From positions 97,751 to 161,750 of the forward strand of contig JAFLEI010000013.1 of the NCBI GenBank assembly GCA_017301975.1: a stretch of 64,000 nucleotides of DNA, in the 5' to 3' direction. The position numbers and the translations under genes were made by a program. The notes under the pieces were generated by a model that saw nothing but the letters and a program-made list of their open reading frames with translations, had not been told where the DNA came from and ran no database searches. This DNA is from Verrucomicrobiota bacterium. GTDB taxonomy: Bacteria > Verrucomicrobiota > Verrucomicrobiia > Verrucomicrobiales > Verrucomicrobiaceae. Below are positions 16,809 through 26,325 of this stretch, piece after piece; within the stretch, counting starts at the first letter, position 1, and every line of letters begins with the position of its first letter.

Positions 16809-17876
16809 TTAGCGCGGCGCGGCGTGAAAGCGAAACAAAGGTCGGCGTGTGCTCTTCGGCTCGGACGCAACGCCGACATCTGATTTGCCTGACTGTGCAT
16901 GTTCTCCTTGGGTGAGGTTGTCTTCAGGATATTTTTTGGTGGTAGGCCAGATCAGCCGCCATGGCTGGTGCTTCAGCGTGTTGCTGCCTTCCTTGAGGTT
17001 TTCAGCCGTTGCCGTCAGCTTGGAGGAGATGCTTTTGAACTGGCGGTCGAGGTTCTCTGTGGCGGTGCGCAGGTTGTGCAGGGTGGCATCGATGTCCTTG
17101 TTTTCAGCGAGCTTGCCGGTGAATCTCTCCATGTGGGCCATTAACTTGGCCAGATCGCTTTCTGGGGCGGTCAGTTGGCTGATGTGATTGAGCGATTCGG
17201 CCAGCTTGCCGTCCTCGCCGGTGAGGTGCTTGATGTTGTCCAACGAACCCCGCAGAGAGCCGTCGGGAGCTGTCAGTTCATTGAGATGGGCGGTGAACTT
17301 TTTAAATTCTGCCAGCGCCTTGGGCAGGTCCGAGTTCTCCTTGGTCAGCTCGCTGAGATTGGCGGCCGTCTTCTGCAGGCTGTCAAAAGTCTCAGTGGCC
17401 TTCTTCAGGGCGGGGTCGAGCTTTTCCAGCAGGGTGGGAACCGCATCCGACAGGCCTGGCTCGCGCTCTCCCACAAAAGCCGTGTTTTCAGGCGCGAGAC
17501 CGCTGGACTCTTCGCCTGTGGTGAAATCGATGACCGGTTTGCCCAGAAGACTCGGAAGAGTCATGCGTGCTTTGACCTTGTTGAAAATCTTCGCGGAACT
17601 GTCCACCTGGATGTCCACCAGCGTTTCCAGTCCCGGAGCTGGCCGCTCTTTTTCTGGCACGGGGGAGTGCAGCTCCATCACCTGGCCGATCCTGCGGCCT
17701 GCCAGCAGCACCGGGGCCCCGGGGGCCAGGCTGGAGGCGTTGTCCAAGTAGATGCGGAACTTCTTCTGGGCGACAAACACTCCCGGTGCTCCGAGGTAGA
17801 GAAGCAGGCACACAAGGGTGGCGAGCGTCACGACGACGAGCAGGCCGGTGCGGATTTCGTTGCGGAAAATAGTCAT
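16809..17876 (-). CDS. MlaD/Mce-domain lipid transport protein
   Basis: 355 residues. An N-terminal membrane anchor (LLVVVTLATLVCLLLYLGAPG) is followed by an Mce domain (FRIYLDNASSLAPGAPVLLAGRRIGQV) to about residue 150. After that comes a long helical part with heptad-like repeats (about 170-310), such as LDNIKHLTGEDGKLAESLNHI, that could form a coiled coil. It is the periplasmic substrate-binding part of an Mla-type phospholipid ABC transporter. Its start overlaps the mlaF-like gene by 4 nt. It is much longer than the second MlaD in this window (159 residues). Confidence 0.88.
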   Translation of the reverse strand: MTIFRNEIRTGLLVVVTLATLVCLLLYLGAPGVFVAQKKFRIYLDNASSLAPGAPVLLAGRRIGQVMELHSPVPEKERPAPGLETLVDIQVDSSAKIFNKVKARMTLPSLLGKPVIDFTTGEESSGLAPENTAFVGEREPGLSDAVPTLLEKLDPALKKATETFDSLQKTAANLSELTKENSDLPKALAEFKKFTAHLNELTAPDGSLRGSLDNIKHLTGEDGKLAESLNHISQLTAPESDLAKLMAHMERFTGKLAENKDIDATLHNLRTATENLDRQFKSISSKLTATAENLKEGSNTLKHQPWRLIWPTTKKYPEDNLTQGEHAQSGKSDVGVASEPKSTRRPLFRFHAAPR

Positions 17877-18649
17877 GACGGAGTGGCGTTGAGGATGGGG
17901 CCCTGCGTATCGCCCGCGATGAACTGGGCGACGACGGGGTCTGTGGATGCTTTGAAAGCCTCAGGGGAATCACTCGCGATGATCTTCCCCTTGTAGAGCA
18001 TCGCCATGTGGGTGGCGACTTTGAAGGCGCTGCCCATTTCATGCGTGACGATGATGGAAGTGGCGCCGATCTTTTCACTGAGGCTGATGATGAGCTCGTC
18101 AATGACCGCGCTGATGACGGGATCAAGGCCTGCAGTGGGTTCGTCATACAGGATCAGCTCAGGGTCCATGATGATGCCGCGGGCGAGACCGATGCGTTTG
18201 CGCATGCCGCCGCTGAGTTCAGCGGGCATTTTGTCACGTGCGTCCGCCATGCCGACGAGCTTCAGCTTTTCATCCACCAGGTGGTCGATTTCTTCTCGTG
18301 ACTTCGTCGTGAGTTCCTCCAGCGGCAGCGCCAGGTTGTCCCGCACGCTGAGAGAGCTGATCAGTGCGCTGTACTGGTAGACCATCCCAATCTTTCGCCG
18401 CATGCGGTTGAGACGCAGGCGGCCCATTCGGGTGACCTTCAGTCCGTTGAAGGTGATCTCTCCGCGAGTGGGTTTGAGCAGCCCCAGAATCAGGCGCAGA
18501 AGGGTGCTCTTGCCACTGCCAGACTGACCCAGGACCACCAGGCGCGAGAGGGTGGGCACGGTCAGGCTCACCCCCGTGAGCACCTCCTTCTCATCAAAGG
18601 CCAGGCACACGTCACGCATTTCCACGCTGGTTTTAGGGGACTCGTTCAT
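17873..18649 (-). CDS. MlaF-like ABC transporter ATPase
   Basis: 258 residues. Walker A GQSGSGKS (41-48), signature ELSGGMRKRIGLARG, Walker B ILYDEPTAGLDP, and the switch HEMGSAFKVATHMAML are all present. SGGMRKR is typical of the Mla/Mce ATPase branch. It powers the lipid transporter with the MlaE-like permease (its start overlaps that gene by 4 nt) and the MlaD-like protein. It is one of two MlaF paralogues in the window. Confidence 0.93.
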   Translation of the reverse strand: MNESPKTSVEMRDVCLAFDEKEVLTGVSLTVPTLSRLVVLGQSGSGKSTLLRLILGLLKPTRGEITFNGLKVTRMGRLRLNRMRRKIGMVYQYSALISSLSVRDNLALPLEELTTKSREEIDHLVDEKLKLVGMADARDKMPAELSGGMRKRIGLARGIIMDPELILYDEPTAGLDPVISAVIDELIISLSEKIGATSIIVTHEMGSAFKVATHMAMLYKGKIIASDSPEAFKASTDPVVAQFIAGDTQGPILNATPS

Positions 18650-19449
18650 GTGTCAAACAGGGCGACGAGCACGATGTTGCTCAGGGTATCGAAGGCGATG
18701 ACGATGGTGATGGCCGTGACCACGCTGGAAGTCGTGGCGGCTCCCACTCCTGCGGCGCCGCCGCGTACGGACAGGCCTTTGTAGCACGCGACCAGCCCGA
18801 TGATGAGCCCAAACAAGAAGCTCTTCACTGTGCCAGCCACAATGTCGCGGATCAGCATGCTTTCCAAGGCCGCGTCCAGAAAGCGCCGCAGCGGAATGTC
18901 AAAGGCCCAGCGCGAGATCAGAGCGGCGCCGCCCATGGCGGTGAAATTGGAGACCACCACCAGGCAGGGCAGCAGCAGGAACACCGCGAGAATCCGGGGC
19001 CCCACCAGAAAGCGCAGGGGCCCGAGTCCCATCGCCTCAATGGCCTCCACCTCTTCCGAAACCACCATCGTCCCCAGCTCAGCCGTGTAGGCAGCGCCGA
19101 TGCGGGCCGCCACCATGATGCCCGTCATCAGCGGGCCGAGTTCACGGGTGAAGGAAATGGCCACCAGGCCCGGAACCATCTGCTCCTGGCCAAAGGTTTG
19201 GAGCTGGTAACCCGTGAGCAGCGCCATCGTCAGCCCGATGAAAAAGGAGACGAGTGACACCAGCCCGACAGAGTCCACACCGGTGCGGTCGGTCTGCTCG
19301 AAAAAAATGGACAGCCGGAAAGGCAGACGACCCCGCACCACGCGATCGACCATTTCCCGCATCGTATCCACAAGAAGCCAGACGACGCTGCTCAGATGCT
19401 GTAGCGACGTTCGGACGGAGGACCAAGGACCAAACATACGCCAAAGCAT
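18646..19449 (-). CDS. MlaE-like ABC permease
   Basis: 267 residues with five to six membrane segments. The family core SFTRELGPLMTGIMVAARIGAAYTAELGTM and EVEAIEAMGLGPLRFLV are typical of MlaE/DUF140 permeases. It is first in a three-gene operon (permease, ATPase, MlaD) joined by 4-nt overlaps. No periplasmic MlaC or outer-membrane MlaA gene follows, unlike in the second locus at 51470-54912. Confidence 0.93.
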   Translation of the reverse strand: MLWRMFGPWSSVRTSLQHLSSVVWLLVDTMREMVDRVVRGRLPFRLSIFFEQTDRTGVDSVGLVSLVSFFIGLTMALLTGYQLQTFGQEQMVPGLVAISFTRELGPLMTGIMVAARIGAAYTAELGTMVVSEEVEAIEAMGLGPLRFLVGPRILAVFLLLPCLVVVSNFTAMGGAALISRWAFDIPLRRFLDAALESMLIRDIVAGTVKSFLFGLIIGLVACYKGLSVRGGAAGVGAATTSSVVTAITIVIAFDTLSNIVLVALFDT

Positions 19450-19511
19450 CGTCTTGAGACGGCTTTTTGGATGCTCCTAATGCCTCCGGCCGGAGCGGCG
19501 GAACTCGCGTT

Positions 19512-19874
19512 TCAGCACCCCGGGGGACGGGGAGCCTCCACCGCCTCGCACTTCTCGCGCCAGCCGGGGAAGTTCCAGACATTGGGAAAGCCCTCGCACT
19601 GCACCGGCTTCACCGGCTGGATGCGGCACACGTTCACACCTTCGAGGAAGAGGCACTCCCCATTCGGCTTGTCGATGATGCTCAAGCCGGTGCGGTTCGC
19701 ATTCAGCCGCGTGCACTGCTCGACGAACTCGATGCGCGGCATGTCCAGATACGCGGCGATGCGTGTGATCTCTTCGTCCGTGACGCGTACATCTCCCGGC
19801 CAGCGGCAGCAGTTGCCGCAGCGCTGGCAGGCATACCAAGGTGTGGAGGTGTCAAGTGGGGAGGCTTCGCTCAT
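19512..19874 (-). CDS. YkgJ-family cysteine cluster protein
   Basis: 120 residues from the ATG at 19874. The motif CQRCGNCCRWPGDVRV gives the CxxCxxCC cluster, with more cysteines in GECLFLEGVNVCRIQPVKPVQCEGFP. The family is thought to bind a metal or an iron-sulfur cluster; function is not settled. The frame stays open upstream of 19874 but that part shows no family similarity, so the shorter form is preferred. Convergence or co-transcription with neighbours is not evident. Confidence 0.85.
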   Translation of the reverse strand: MSEASPLDTSTPWYACQRCGNCCRWPGDVRVTDEEITRIAAYLDMPRIEFVEQCTRLNANRTGLSIIDKPNGECLFLEGVNVCRIQPVKPVQCEGFPNVWNFPGWREKCEAVEAPRPPGC

Positions 19875-19991
19875 GAAAAGTATTCTGTTCGCGCATTGCG
19901 GCGCTGGAGGCATAGTTCGTGCGATGAACGGTTTCATGCAACGAAGGTTTGAAGATCGCCGCCCAAGACTGCGGCGCGAGTTGATGTCGCG

Positions 19992-20627
19992 ATGAAACTG
20001 CATCTGCTCCCCACCATCACCCTGCTGCCCGCGCCGCATGACACGGCGGCTGACGAGCAGATCATCGAAGACTGGTCCCGCGGTTTGGACTGGGTGAAGT
20101 GGCTGCTGGGCAGCGTGCGCGCACGCGTGGAGGTGCTGCTGGTGGAAGATGTATGCGCGTGGAATGCTGCCGCTGAAAGCGTGCTGCGGGAGGCCGCCGG
20201 TCCGGCGCTCAAGTCCGCATGGCTGAGTGCCCGTGCCAATGATCTGGCCGGTCTCGTCGCGACCTCTTCCAGACTCTCCTCCCAGCTTTCTCCTGCCGCC
20301 TGCCAGCGCAGTCTGCAGGCGGGTGCGGTGCTGCTGAAGTCCACGAAGCATGCCCGCTATCAGGGCGTCCTGGGTCGGCTGCGCGAAGCCGTCGAGCAGG
20401 GAAACTGCGACAGCCATATCGCCATTGTCTGGGCCGCCGTCGGACATTTCTTCCAGCTCAGCCTCACCAATGTGATTGCTGAATACCTGCGCTTGGAATG
20501 GGACATGGTGGCCCGAGACACGCACCTGCAGGTGCCCTACGCCGGAAAGTTCAGCATCGCCGGAATCACCAGCCGCATCATGAGCGATGCCTCAGGCGAG
20601 TCCGCGTTGCGAGTGGTGGATGCGTAA
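19992..20627 (+). CDS. Unknown soluble protein
   Basis: 211 residues; not recognised. It is mostly helical by composition, with no membrane segment and no signal peptide. Sequence such as HIAIVWAAVGHFFQLSLTNVIAEYL gave me a weak impression of UreF, but no urease genes are near and I do not make that call. It is divergent from the YkgJ-like gene and convergent with the TonB receptor gene. The reading frame has normal codon use for the region. Confidence 0.6.
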   Translation: MKLHLLPTITLLPAPHDTAADEQIIEDWSRGLDWVKWLLGSVRARVEVLLVEDVCAWNAAAESVLREAAGPALKSAWLSARANDLAGLVATSSRLSSQLSPAACQRSLQAGAVLLKSTKHARYQGVLGRLREAVEQGNCDSHIAIVWAAVGHFFQLSLTNVIAEYLRLEWDMVARDTHLQVPYAGKFSIAGITSRIMSDASGESALRVVDA

Positions 20628-20659
20628 AATCTGGCCTCCGTGCCGATCAACGCGTGCGT

Positions 20660-22777
20660 CTAAAACTTCACCGTCACTCCGAGGTTCGCACCAATACCCG
20701 GCTCATTGGAGCCGGAGCCGTGGTAGCGATAGGTTTTGTTCAGCAGGTTGTCGAGGGAGGCTGTTAGGATGAGGTTCTCGGTGACGGAGTATCCACCGCG
20801 CAGCGTGAGCAGCCAGAAAGATGGCGTGCCATTGGGCGGCACTCGCTGGGTGTCGAGCTGGTCAGAGGTGTTCATGCGTCCGGCCTCGCCATAGGTGAGG
20901 CAGACAAACTCAGTCCAGAAACGCTGATCCGCAGTCTGCCAGCGCACGCCACCGTAGCCCACGAGAGGGGAAATTTTCCCCAGCGGCTCCCTGCGTTTTT
21001 GCGTGGTCGTGCCGATGAACTGATCCACCTCACCTTCCACCCAGGCCACATGGCCGAAGAGGCTCCAGTGCTTGTCGATCCGCCAGCGCGCGGCGAATTC
21101 GAAGCCCTGCATGTAGCCGTTCCCGCCATTCGCCTTGGTGTCCTGCAGTGGCACGGAGGTTGAGCGGCGGATGATCAAATTGTCCAGCTTGGTGTAGAAG
21201 TAGGCCAGGCTGGCGGTGAGGCTTTCGGTGTTTGCCTTGAGGCCGATCTCATAGGTCAGGTATTTTTCCGGGGACAGGTCCGTGGCCGGCGTCTCTTTGC
21301 GCCCGGACAGCGCCACATCAAAACGGGAAAGGTCGGAAAGATTGGGCGCGCGGAAGGCCTGCGACACCCCGCCATACAGCGAATAGCGGTCACGCTCATC
21401 CAGGTCGATCACGAAGCGCACACTGCCAGAAAAGTTGTCCCAGCTGTTGGCAAACGACTGCTGCGCAAGGGTTGTGAGGTTCTGGAAGCTGCCAAGCCTG
21501 GCTGTGGCATGCGTGTAACGCTCTCCGATGAAAAGATGCACGCGTTCGCCGAGGTCGATGGCGTCCTGAATGTGAACCCCCAGCAGGCTGTAGGTCGAGT
21601 TGTCCGCGACGGCTCCTTGGAATGGGTTGTCCGAGGCGTGTGATTGCACAAAGTCCTCATAAAAATCGACGCCATAGACCCAGGTGCCGATGGGGGAGTC
21701 GCTGGTGAACTGGAGATCAGAACCCAGCGTTGTGACGTTCACATTGTTGTAGGAGCGCACACCGGCGCCAGTGACACGGAACTGGTTCTCCCCGGCGGTT
21801 TGCAGAGAGACCGTGAGGCTGGCGTTGTCGATGAAGCTGTTCAGATCCTTCGCGGAGAGGCGGGCATACGTCAGGCTGCGCTCCTGATCGAAGAGGCGCA
21901 CGCGGTCGGTGCCCACAACGGTGCCTTCAAAGGAAACTCCGGAGTTGGTGGAGTGTGTGCGCCACACGTCGTTCTGGCGCACCTGCTGATGGGCTGCGGT
22001 AAAAGTCCACTGGTCGTCCAGCGCTATGTCCAGCCGCACATCGAAGGCCCACTGGTCATACCCGGTGTGTCGCTGCCTCCTTCCGCTGCCGTCGGTCACA
22101 TCACCAAACTGGCTCAGGGTGACGCCCGCGTGAAGCCCCCACTTTTGACCTTCACCGATGCTCGTTTCCAGGTGCTCCAAATTGCTGTGCTCTGCGGTGG
22201 AGTAGCGGTAATCAGCCCTGCCATGCGAGAAGAAGCCCCCTTCGACTTCGCTGAGGAAGCCTGCCCCCTTCGTGAAGGCGTTCACTGTGCCGCCGATGGC
22301 ATCGCTGCCGTACAGCACGGAACCTTGGGAAGGCAGCACTTCCACATGGTCCAGGCCATATTGGTCCAGAGTGTTCCAGTACTGGTTCGGGCCGTCCCGG
22401 AAGGTGGAGTTGTTGAAGCGGATGCCGTCCACCATCATGAGGTTGCGGAAGCCTGTGAACCCGCGGATGAAGGGGGAACCCTGGCCGTTGGAGGTCTTTT
22501 GTATCGCCACGCCAGGCGTTTCCCGCAGGGCCTCGGGGAAGGTGCGGGTGAGCCGTTCTTCCATCTGCTTCTTGTCCAGTGTCCTGACTGCCGCAGGCAC
22601 CTGGGATAGCGGAGTCGCGCTGCGTGTGGCCGTGATCACCACCTCGGGCAGGTCGGCGGCATTTTTGACCTTTTTCTTTTTATCTTCCGCCACCTCGGCG
22701 GCAAAGCTGGCGGTCGAAAAGGCAAGTAAAAGCGGGAGAGAGAATCGGCGCATAGGCTGAAATAGGCGGAAAGCCAT
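20660..22777 (-). CDS. TonB-dependent outer-membrane receptor
   Basis: 705 residues with a signal peptide (MRRFSLPLLLAFSTASFAA within the first 27). The plug domain contains LPEVVITATRS as a TonB-box-like start, IRGFTGFRNLMMVDGIRFNN, and VEVLPSQGSVLYGSDAIGGTV. The C-terminus ends ASLDNLLNKTYRYHGSG...LGVTVKF, with the terminal Phe of outer-membrane barrels. It imports a siderophore, vitamin or sugar; the ligand cannot be told. The start could be the internal ATG at 22753. No TonB/ExbBD genes are nearby. Confidence 0.93.
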   Translation of the reverse strand: MAFRLFQPMRRFSLPLLLAFSTASFAAEVAEDKKKKVKNAADLPEVVITATRSATPLSQVPAAVRTLDKKQMEERLTRTFPEALRETPGVAIQKTSNGQGSPFIRGFTGFRNLMMVDGIRFNNSTFRDGPNQYWNTLDQYGLDHVEVLPSQGSVLYGSDAIGGTVNAFTKGAGFLSEVEGGFFSHGRADYRYSTAEHSNLEHLETSIGEGQKWGLHAGVTLSQFGDVTDGSGRRQRHTGYDQWAFDVRLDIALDDQWTFTAAHQQVRQNDVWRTHSTNSGVSFEGTVVGTDRVRLFDQERSLTYARLSAKDLNSFIDNASLTVSLQTAGENQFRVTGAGVRSYNNVNVTTLGSDLQFTSDSPIGTWVYGVDFYEDFVQSHASDNPFQGAVADNSTYSLLGVHIQDAIDLGERVHLFIGERYTHATARLGSFQNLTTLAQQSFANSWDNFSGSVRFVIDLDERDRYSLYGGVSQAFRAPNLSDLSRFDVALSGRKETPATDLSPEKYLTYEIGLKANTESLTASLAYFYTKLDNLIIRRSTSVPLQDTKANGGNGYMQGFEFAARWRIDKHWSLFGHVAWVEGEVDQFIGTTTQKRREPLGKISPLVGYGGVRWQTADQRFWTEFVCLTYGEAGRMNTSDQLDTQRVPPNGTPSFWLLTLRGGYSVTENLILTASLDNLLNKTYRYHGSGSNEPGIGANLGVTVKF

Positions 22778-22976
22778 TCAAACATCAGTCGATTCTTTGT
22801 CATGCGCGGGCCCCCAATGATGTGAAGAATGGACAAATAGTGTCCATTTTGACGTCGAAACACTGGCTGAATTCGTCCAAGCATCCGTAATGGGGGCACG
22901 AAGGCCCTTCTTCGGAAAAAATGTCCATCCTTGAGGTGGAGCATGTTTCACCTGCTGCCCTGGAACTTAATGGCAC

Positions 22977-23738
22977 CTATTTCCCAAACAGACCTTTGAG
23001 CCCACCTGTCTTGATCTTCTCCGTGCCTCCTTGAAGCATGTTCTTGAGAGCACCACTGGCGCTGGCTTTGACGGCTTCGGTATTGAGCTGCCGGAGGACC
23101 AGCGCCGTCAGTTCGGCGGGAGTGATGCCGGCGGTGCCGGTGCCGAGATTGGTCAGACGGATTTCGGGCAGCGTCGTCCGGGCGTCTGCGCCTGGAACCA
23201 CGCCCGCTGCACTGGCGCTGAGTTTGGCACCGGTGATGAGCAGCTCATTCACCTGGAGTTTGATGGCCTTCTTCGGTTGGCCAGCTGCTGGCGGAGCGGC
23301 CGCAGCCGGGGCGGCATTGCCGGCAGTCGCGGTTTGCTGGGAGACAAAACTCATCGCGTTGTCGGCAATGTGCTTGAGATTGGTGCCGCTGAGACCGCCT
23401 TCAAGATTGATCTCTGGATCCGTGATTCGGATGTATTGAATGACGACTTTGTCCGTGCTGACGCTGTTGGTGTCCACGGCCACCTCCGTGCGGCCAATGC
23501 GCACGGCATACGGGCCGGTAAAGCCTTGGGGATTGCCAATCTGAAAACCTTCGATGACACCTCCTCCCGAGAAGGGTGAGAGCTTTACTCTTTCCACGGA
23601 CACGCTGGTCTTCACCACCGGCGGTGTGCCTTGCTCGATGCCATACTTCACCAGCTTGTCGAGCTGCGTCCATCCAAACCAAAGGCCGGCACCAATGAGA
23701 AGCACGAGAACGATGAGAATGCGGATGATCCATTTCAT
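22977..23738 (-). CDS. AsmA-like single-pass membrane protein
   Basis: 253 residues from the ATG at 23738, which places a membrane segment right at the N-terminus (IIRILIVLVLLIGAGLWFGW). The rest (VERVKLSPFSGGGVIEGFQIGNPQGF, VVIQYIRITDPEINLEGGL) is the beta-rich pattern of AsmA-like proteins, which act in the periplasm in envelope lipid matters. An Ala/Pro-rich linker lies near residues 140-160. It is last in a run of minus-strand genes after accA; the link to fatty-acid synthesis may be accidental. Confidence 0.72.
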   Translation of the reverse strand: MKWIIRILIVLVLLIGAGLWFGWTQLDKLVKYGIEQGTPPVVKTSVSVERVKLSPFSGGGVIEGFQIGNPQGFTGPYAVRIGRTEVAVDTNSVSTDKVVIQYIRITDPEINLEGGLSGTNLKHIADNAMSFVSQQTATAGNAAPAAAAPPAAGQPKKAIKLQVNELLITGAKLSASAAGVVPGADARTTLPEIRLTNLGTGTAGITPAELTALVLRQLNTEAVKASASGALKNMLQGGTEKIKTGGLKGLFGK

Positions 23739-23826
23739 AGAACCACCAGCTTTCGCAGCGGCCGGCGTTCTGTAAAGTCTCGAAAGGGCTCTCTCGCTCA
23801 AAGCGGGTGAGCCCTGAGGGCGGACA

Positions 23827-24786
23827 TCACCCTTCCGTGAACTGACCCAGCGCGCGGAACTTTTGGTAGCGTCCTTCCAGCAACTGCGCCGTCGGCAGTT
23901 CTTTAAGTTCCTTCAGCGTGGAGAGCAGGGCGTCTTTAAGTGAGTTCGCGGCGGCGAAGTGGTCGTTGTGTGCTCCACCCAGAGGCTCGGGGATGATGCC
24001 GTCAATGATGCCGAGCTTGGAGAGATCCTGGGCGCTGAGCTTGAGCGCGGAAGCTGCCTCAGGTGCATGCTCCCGGTGCTTCCACAGAATGGCTGCGCAG
24101 CCTTCGGGGCTGATCACGGAGTAGTAGGCGTTTTCCATCATGAGCACCTTGTCCGCGATGCCGATGCCGAGCGCGCCGCCGCTGCCACCTTCACCAATGA
24201 CGATGGCGATGACCGGCGTACGCAGGGTCATCATCTCGCGCAGATTGAAGGCGATGGCCTCGGCGATGTTGCGCTCTTCCGCTCCGATGCCGGGGAAGGC
24301 TCCGGGGGTGTCGATCAGCGTGACGATCGGCAGATTGAACTTTTCGGCCATGCGCATGAGGCGCAGCGCTTTGCGGTAGCCTTCTGGATGGGCGCTGCCG
24401 AAGTTGCGCAGGAGGTTTTCCTTGGTGTCGCGGCCTTTCTGGTGGCCGAGGATCGCCACACGCTGACCACCGATGGTGGCAAAGCCGGCGGGCATGGCGT
24501 TGTCATCGCCAATGTGGCGGTCACCATGCAGCTCCACGAACTCATCACAGATGTGCTTCACGTAGTCGAGCATGAAGGGCCGGCCGATGTGGCGGGAGAT
24601 CTGCACACGCTGCCAGGGGGAGAGATTGGCATGAATGTCGCGCTGCAGGTTTTCAGCCTTGGTCTCGAGATCGGCGATCTGCTGGGCCAGCTTGTCGCTG
24701 GGCTTGGCGGCGAGCTTCTTTTTGGCCTCCTCGATTTCTTCGCGGATTTTGACGATGGGCTTTTCGAATTCCAAAACTTGTTTCAT
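23827..24786 (-). CDS. accA: Acetyl-CoA carboxylase carboxyltransferase subunit alpha
   Basis: 319 residues, the normal length. MKQVLEFEKPIVKIREEIEEAKK is the typical N-terminus, followed by SRHIGRPFMLDYV, ELHGDRHIGDD, TLIDTPGAFPGIGAEERNIAEAIA, IGEGGSGGALGI and the SPEGCAAILWK motif. With AccB, AccC and AccD (not here) it makes malonyl-CoA for fatty-acid synthesis in the cytoplasm. It follows the LysM gene by 29 nt and may be co-transcribed with it. Confidence 0.97.
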   Translation of the reverse strand: MKQVLEFEKPIVKIREEIEEAKKKLAAKPSDKLAQQIADLETKAENLQRDIHANLSPWQRVQISRHIGRPFMLDYVKHICDEFVELHGDRHIGDDNAMPAGFATIGGQRVAILGHQKGRDTKENLLRNFGSAHPEGYRKALRLMRMAEKFNLPIVTLIDTPGAFPGIGAEERNIAEAIAFNLREMMTLRTPVIAIVIGEGGSGGALGIGIADKVLMMENAYYSVISPEGCAAILWKHREHAPEAASALKLSAQDLSKLGIIDGIIPEPLGGAHNDHFAAANSLKDALLSTLKELKELPTAQLLEGRYQKFRALGQFTEG

Positions 24787-24815
24787 GGCGGTCGGTGGGA
24801 AAAGGGTGGGCGGGG

Positions 24816-25775
24816 TTATCTCACAAGACTCAACTTTGACCCATTGCGCACGAGCGCAAAGAGTTCTTCGATGTCTTCTCGGGCAAGGAAAATGCCGTTT
24901 TCGGCGCTGGCCGCAGGTGCCGGGGCTGGTGCCACAGCAGGGGGTGAGGTCGATTTTTTAGATGCCTGCTTCGGCCCTTTGGGCTCCTCCACCGGCAGCG
25001 CACGGGCGACCGGCGGTGTGCGGATGCTGATGATGGTCGTTGAATTCGTCTTCTTGCACGAAAACCACTTCTCTGCATCGACGTAGTTGGGGTCCGTGGA
25101 AAGCACGGACTTGCCGTCAAAAAGGGAGTTTTTCCCAGAGATCGCCATTTCCACCGGCAGGCGCATGCCCGGCGGGAGGCGGATGTCCTTCGCATTATAG
25201 ACTTTGAAGAGGTATTCCTTGTCACCGACTTTACGCAGCAGCATGACCTGCTTCTTGGCAAAGCTGACGCCGAGATGAAAATCCATCGGGATGATGGTGA
25301 GGTGGTCTCCGGGATGAAGATTGAAGCTCATCAGGCCGCTGGAGCGAATGATGGAGTCCACCGTGGTGTCAAACTTGTTGGCGATGGAATTCAGCGAATT
25401 CCCCGGCTGCACGATGTAGTCCTTCTTCCCGGCGGTTGAGTTCGCGGAGTAGAGCTGGTCCATGTTGATCTCACCAATGATCCGCATCGCCTCGGGGCAG
25501 GTTTTCGAATCGGGAAACTGCTGGCACAGTTTATAAAGCGCATCCCGGCCCTCGTCGATTTTTCCTTCCCGGATGAGGTCCACGGCGGCTTCAAAACGGC
25601 GGATACCGGGGTCGATGCGCGGACGGTCCTTCGCCTTCATGGAGGCGATGTCATGCTCCACCTGGCTCTCCTTGAGCAGGATGTTCATGTAAACCCAGTA
25701 TCCCATCGCCAGAGTGCCTGCCACCAGGCCCACGGTGATGAGGAATATCAGCAGTTTGATCTGGGTCTTGGCCAT
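24816..25775 (-). CDS. Membrane-anchored LysM-domain protein
   Basis: 319 residues from the ATG at 25775, chosen because GGAGG lies 8 nt upstream. An N-terminal membrane segment (LLIFLITVGLVAGTLAMGYWVYM) is followed by a TPR-like part (AAVDLIREGKIDEGRDALYKLCQQFP). A LysM motif comes next (DYIVQPGNSLNSIANKFDTTVDSIIRSSGL, then LHPGDHLTII). The end holds a Pro/Ala-rich linker and a short tail. LysM binds peptidoglycan, so the protein probably bridges inner membrane and cell wall. It has no visible catalytic domain. Confidence 0.85.
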   Translation of the reverse strand: MAKTQIKLLIFLITVGLVAGTLAMGYWVYMNILLKESQVEHDIASMKAKDRPRIDPGIRRFEAAVDLIREGKIDEGRDALYKLCQQFPDSKTCPEAMRIIGEINMDQLYSANSTAGKKDYIVQPGNSLNSIANKFDTTVDSIIRSSGLMSFNLHPGDHLTIIPMDFHLGVSFAKKQVMLLRKVGDKEYLFKVYNAKDIRLPPGMRLPVEMAISGKNSLFDGKSVLSTDPNYVDAEKWFSCKKTNSTTIISIRTPPVARALPVEEPKGPKQASKKSTSPPAVAPAPAPAASAENGIFLAREDIEELFALVRNGSKLSLVR

Positions 25776-25797
25776 TGCGTGAACCTCCAAACACCGC

Positions 25798-26325
25798 TCA
25801 GCCCAGCAGGCCGCGGCGTTTGAAATCGAAGAGGTTGATGTTCTGGGACTTCTCGATCATCTCGACAGTGAACTTCAGCAGGCAGATTTCCCAGGTGTCG
25901 TCCACGCCTTGAATCACGGCGCGCATCGGATTGCCGGAGGTGCGGATGTCACTGAGAAGCTTGCCGGTGACTTCTTCCATGGATTCATGGATGATCTGTT
26001 CGCTGATCTCGCCTTTGCGAAATTTGAAGCCGTATTTAAGGATCGCCAGCTTGTGCAGGTTGTCCCGCAGGAATTCGCCAAATCCAGCCACTTCCGGGCC
26101 GAAGCCCTCGAAGTCAAACTGGCCGGGCATCTCCGGGCGCAGGATGAGAGGCTTTTCAGCCTCGATACGGCCTTCGCGCACGCGCACGGCACCGACGGTA
26201 TCCATGAGTTCGGTCACGATCTGGAACTCGAAATGGGTGCTGCCAAAGGTGTCAATGCGGCGGTCCGGCTCATGGAGCACCTGGGTGTTTTCCAGGGCGT
26301 ATTGAATATCGAACTCGGTGGGCAT
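25798..26325 (-). CDS. Conserved unknown protein
   Basis: 175 residues; family not recognised. It has mixed alpha/beta composition, no signal peptide or membrane segment, and an acidic middle (DFEGFGPEVAGFGEFLRDN). It reads like a compact intracellular protein. The LysM gene follows it by 22 nt and accA after that, so all three may form one operon. Confidence 0.68.
   Translation of the reverse strand: MPTEFDIQYALENTQVLHEPDRRIDTFGSTHFEFQIVTELMDTVGAVRVREGRIEAEKPLILRPEMPGQFDFEGFGPEVAGFGEFLRDNLHKLAILKYGFKFRKGEISEQIIHESMEEVTGKLLSDIRTSGNPMRAVIQGVDDTWEICLLKFTVEMIEKSQNINLFDFKRRGLLG

Noticed and set aside
19992..20627. UreF (urease accessory) identity for the unknown protein
   Set aside because: Only a weak impression in one stretch, N-terminus unlike UreF and no urease genes nearby.
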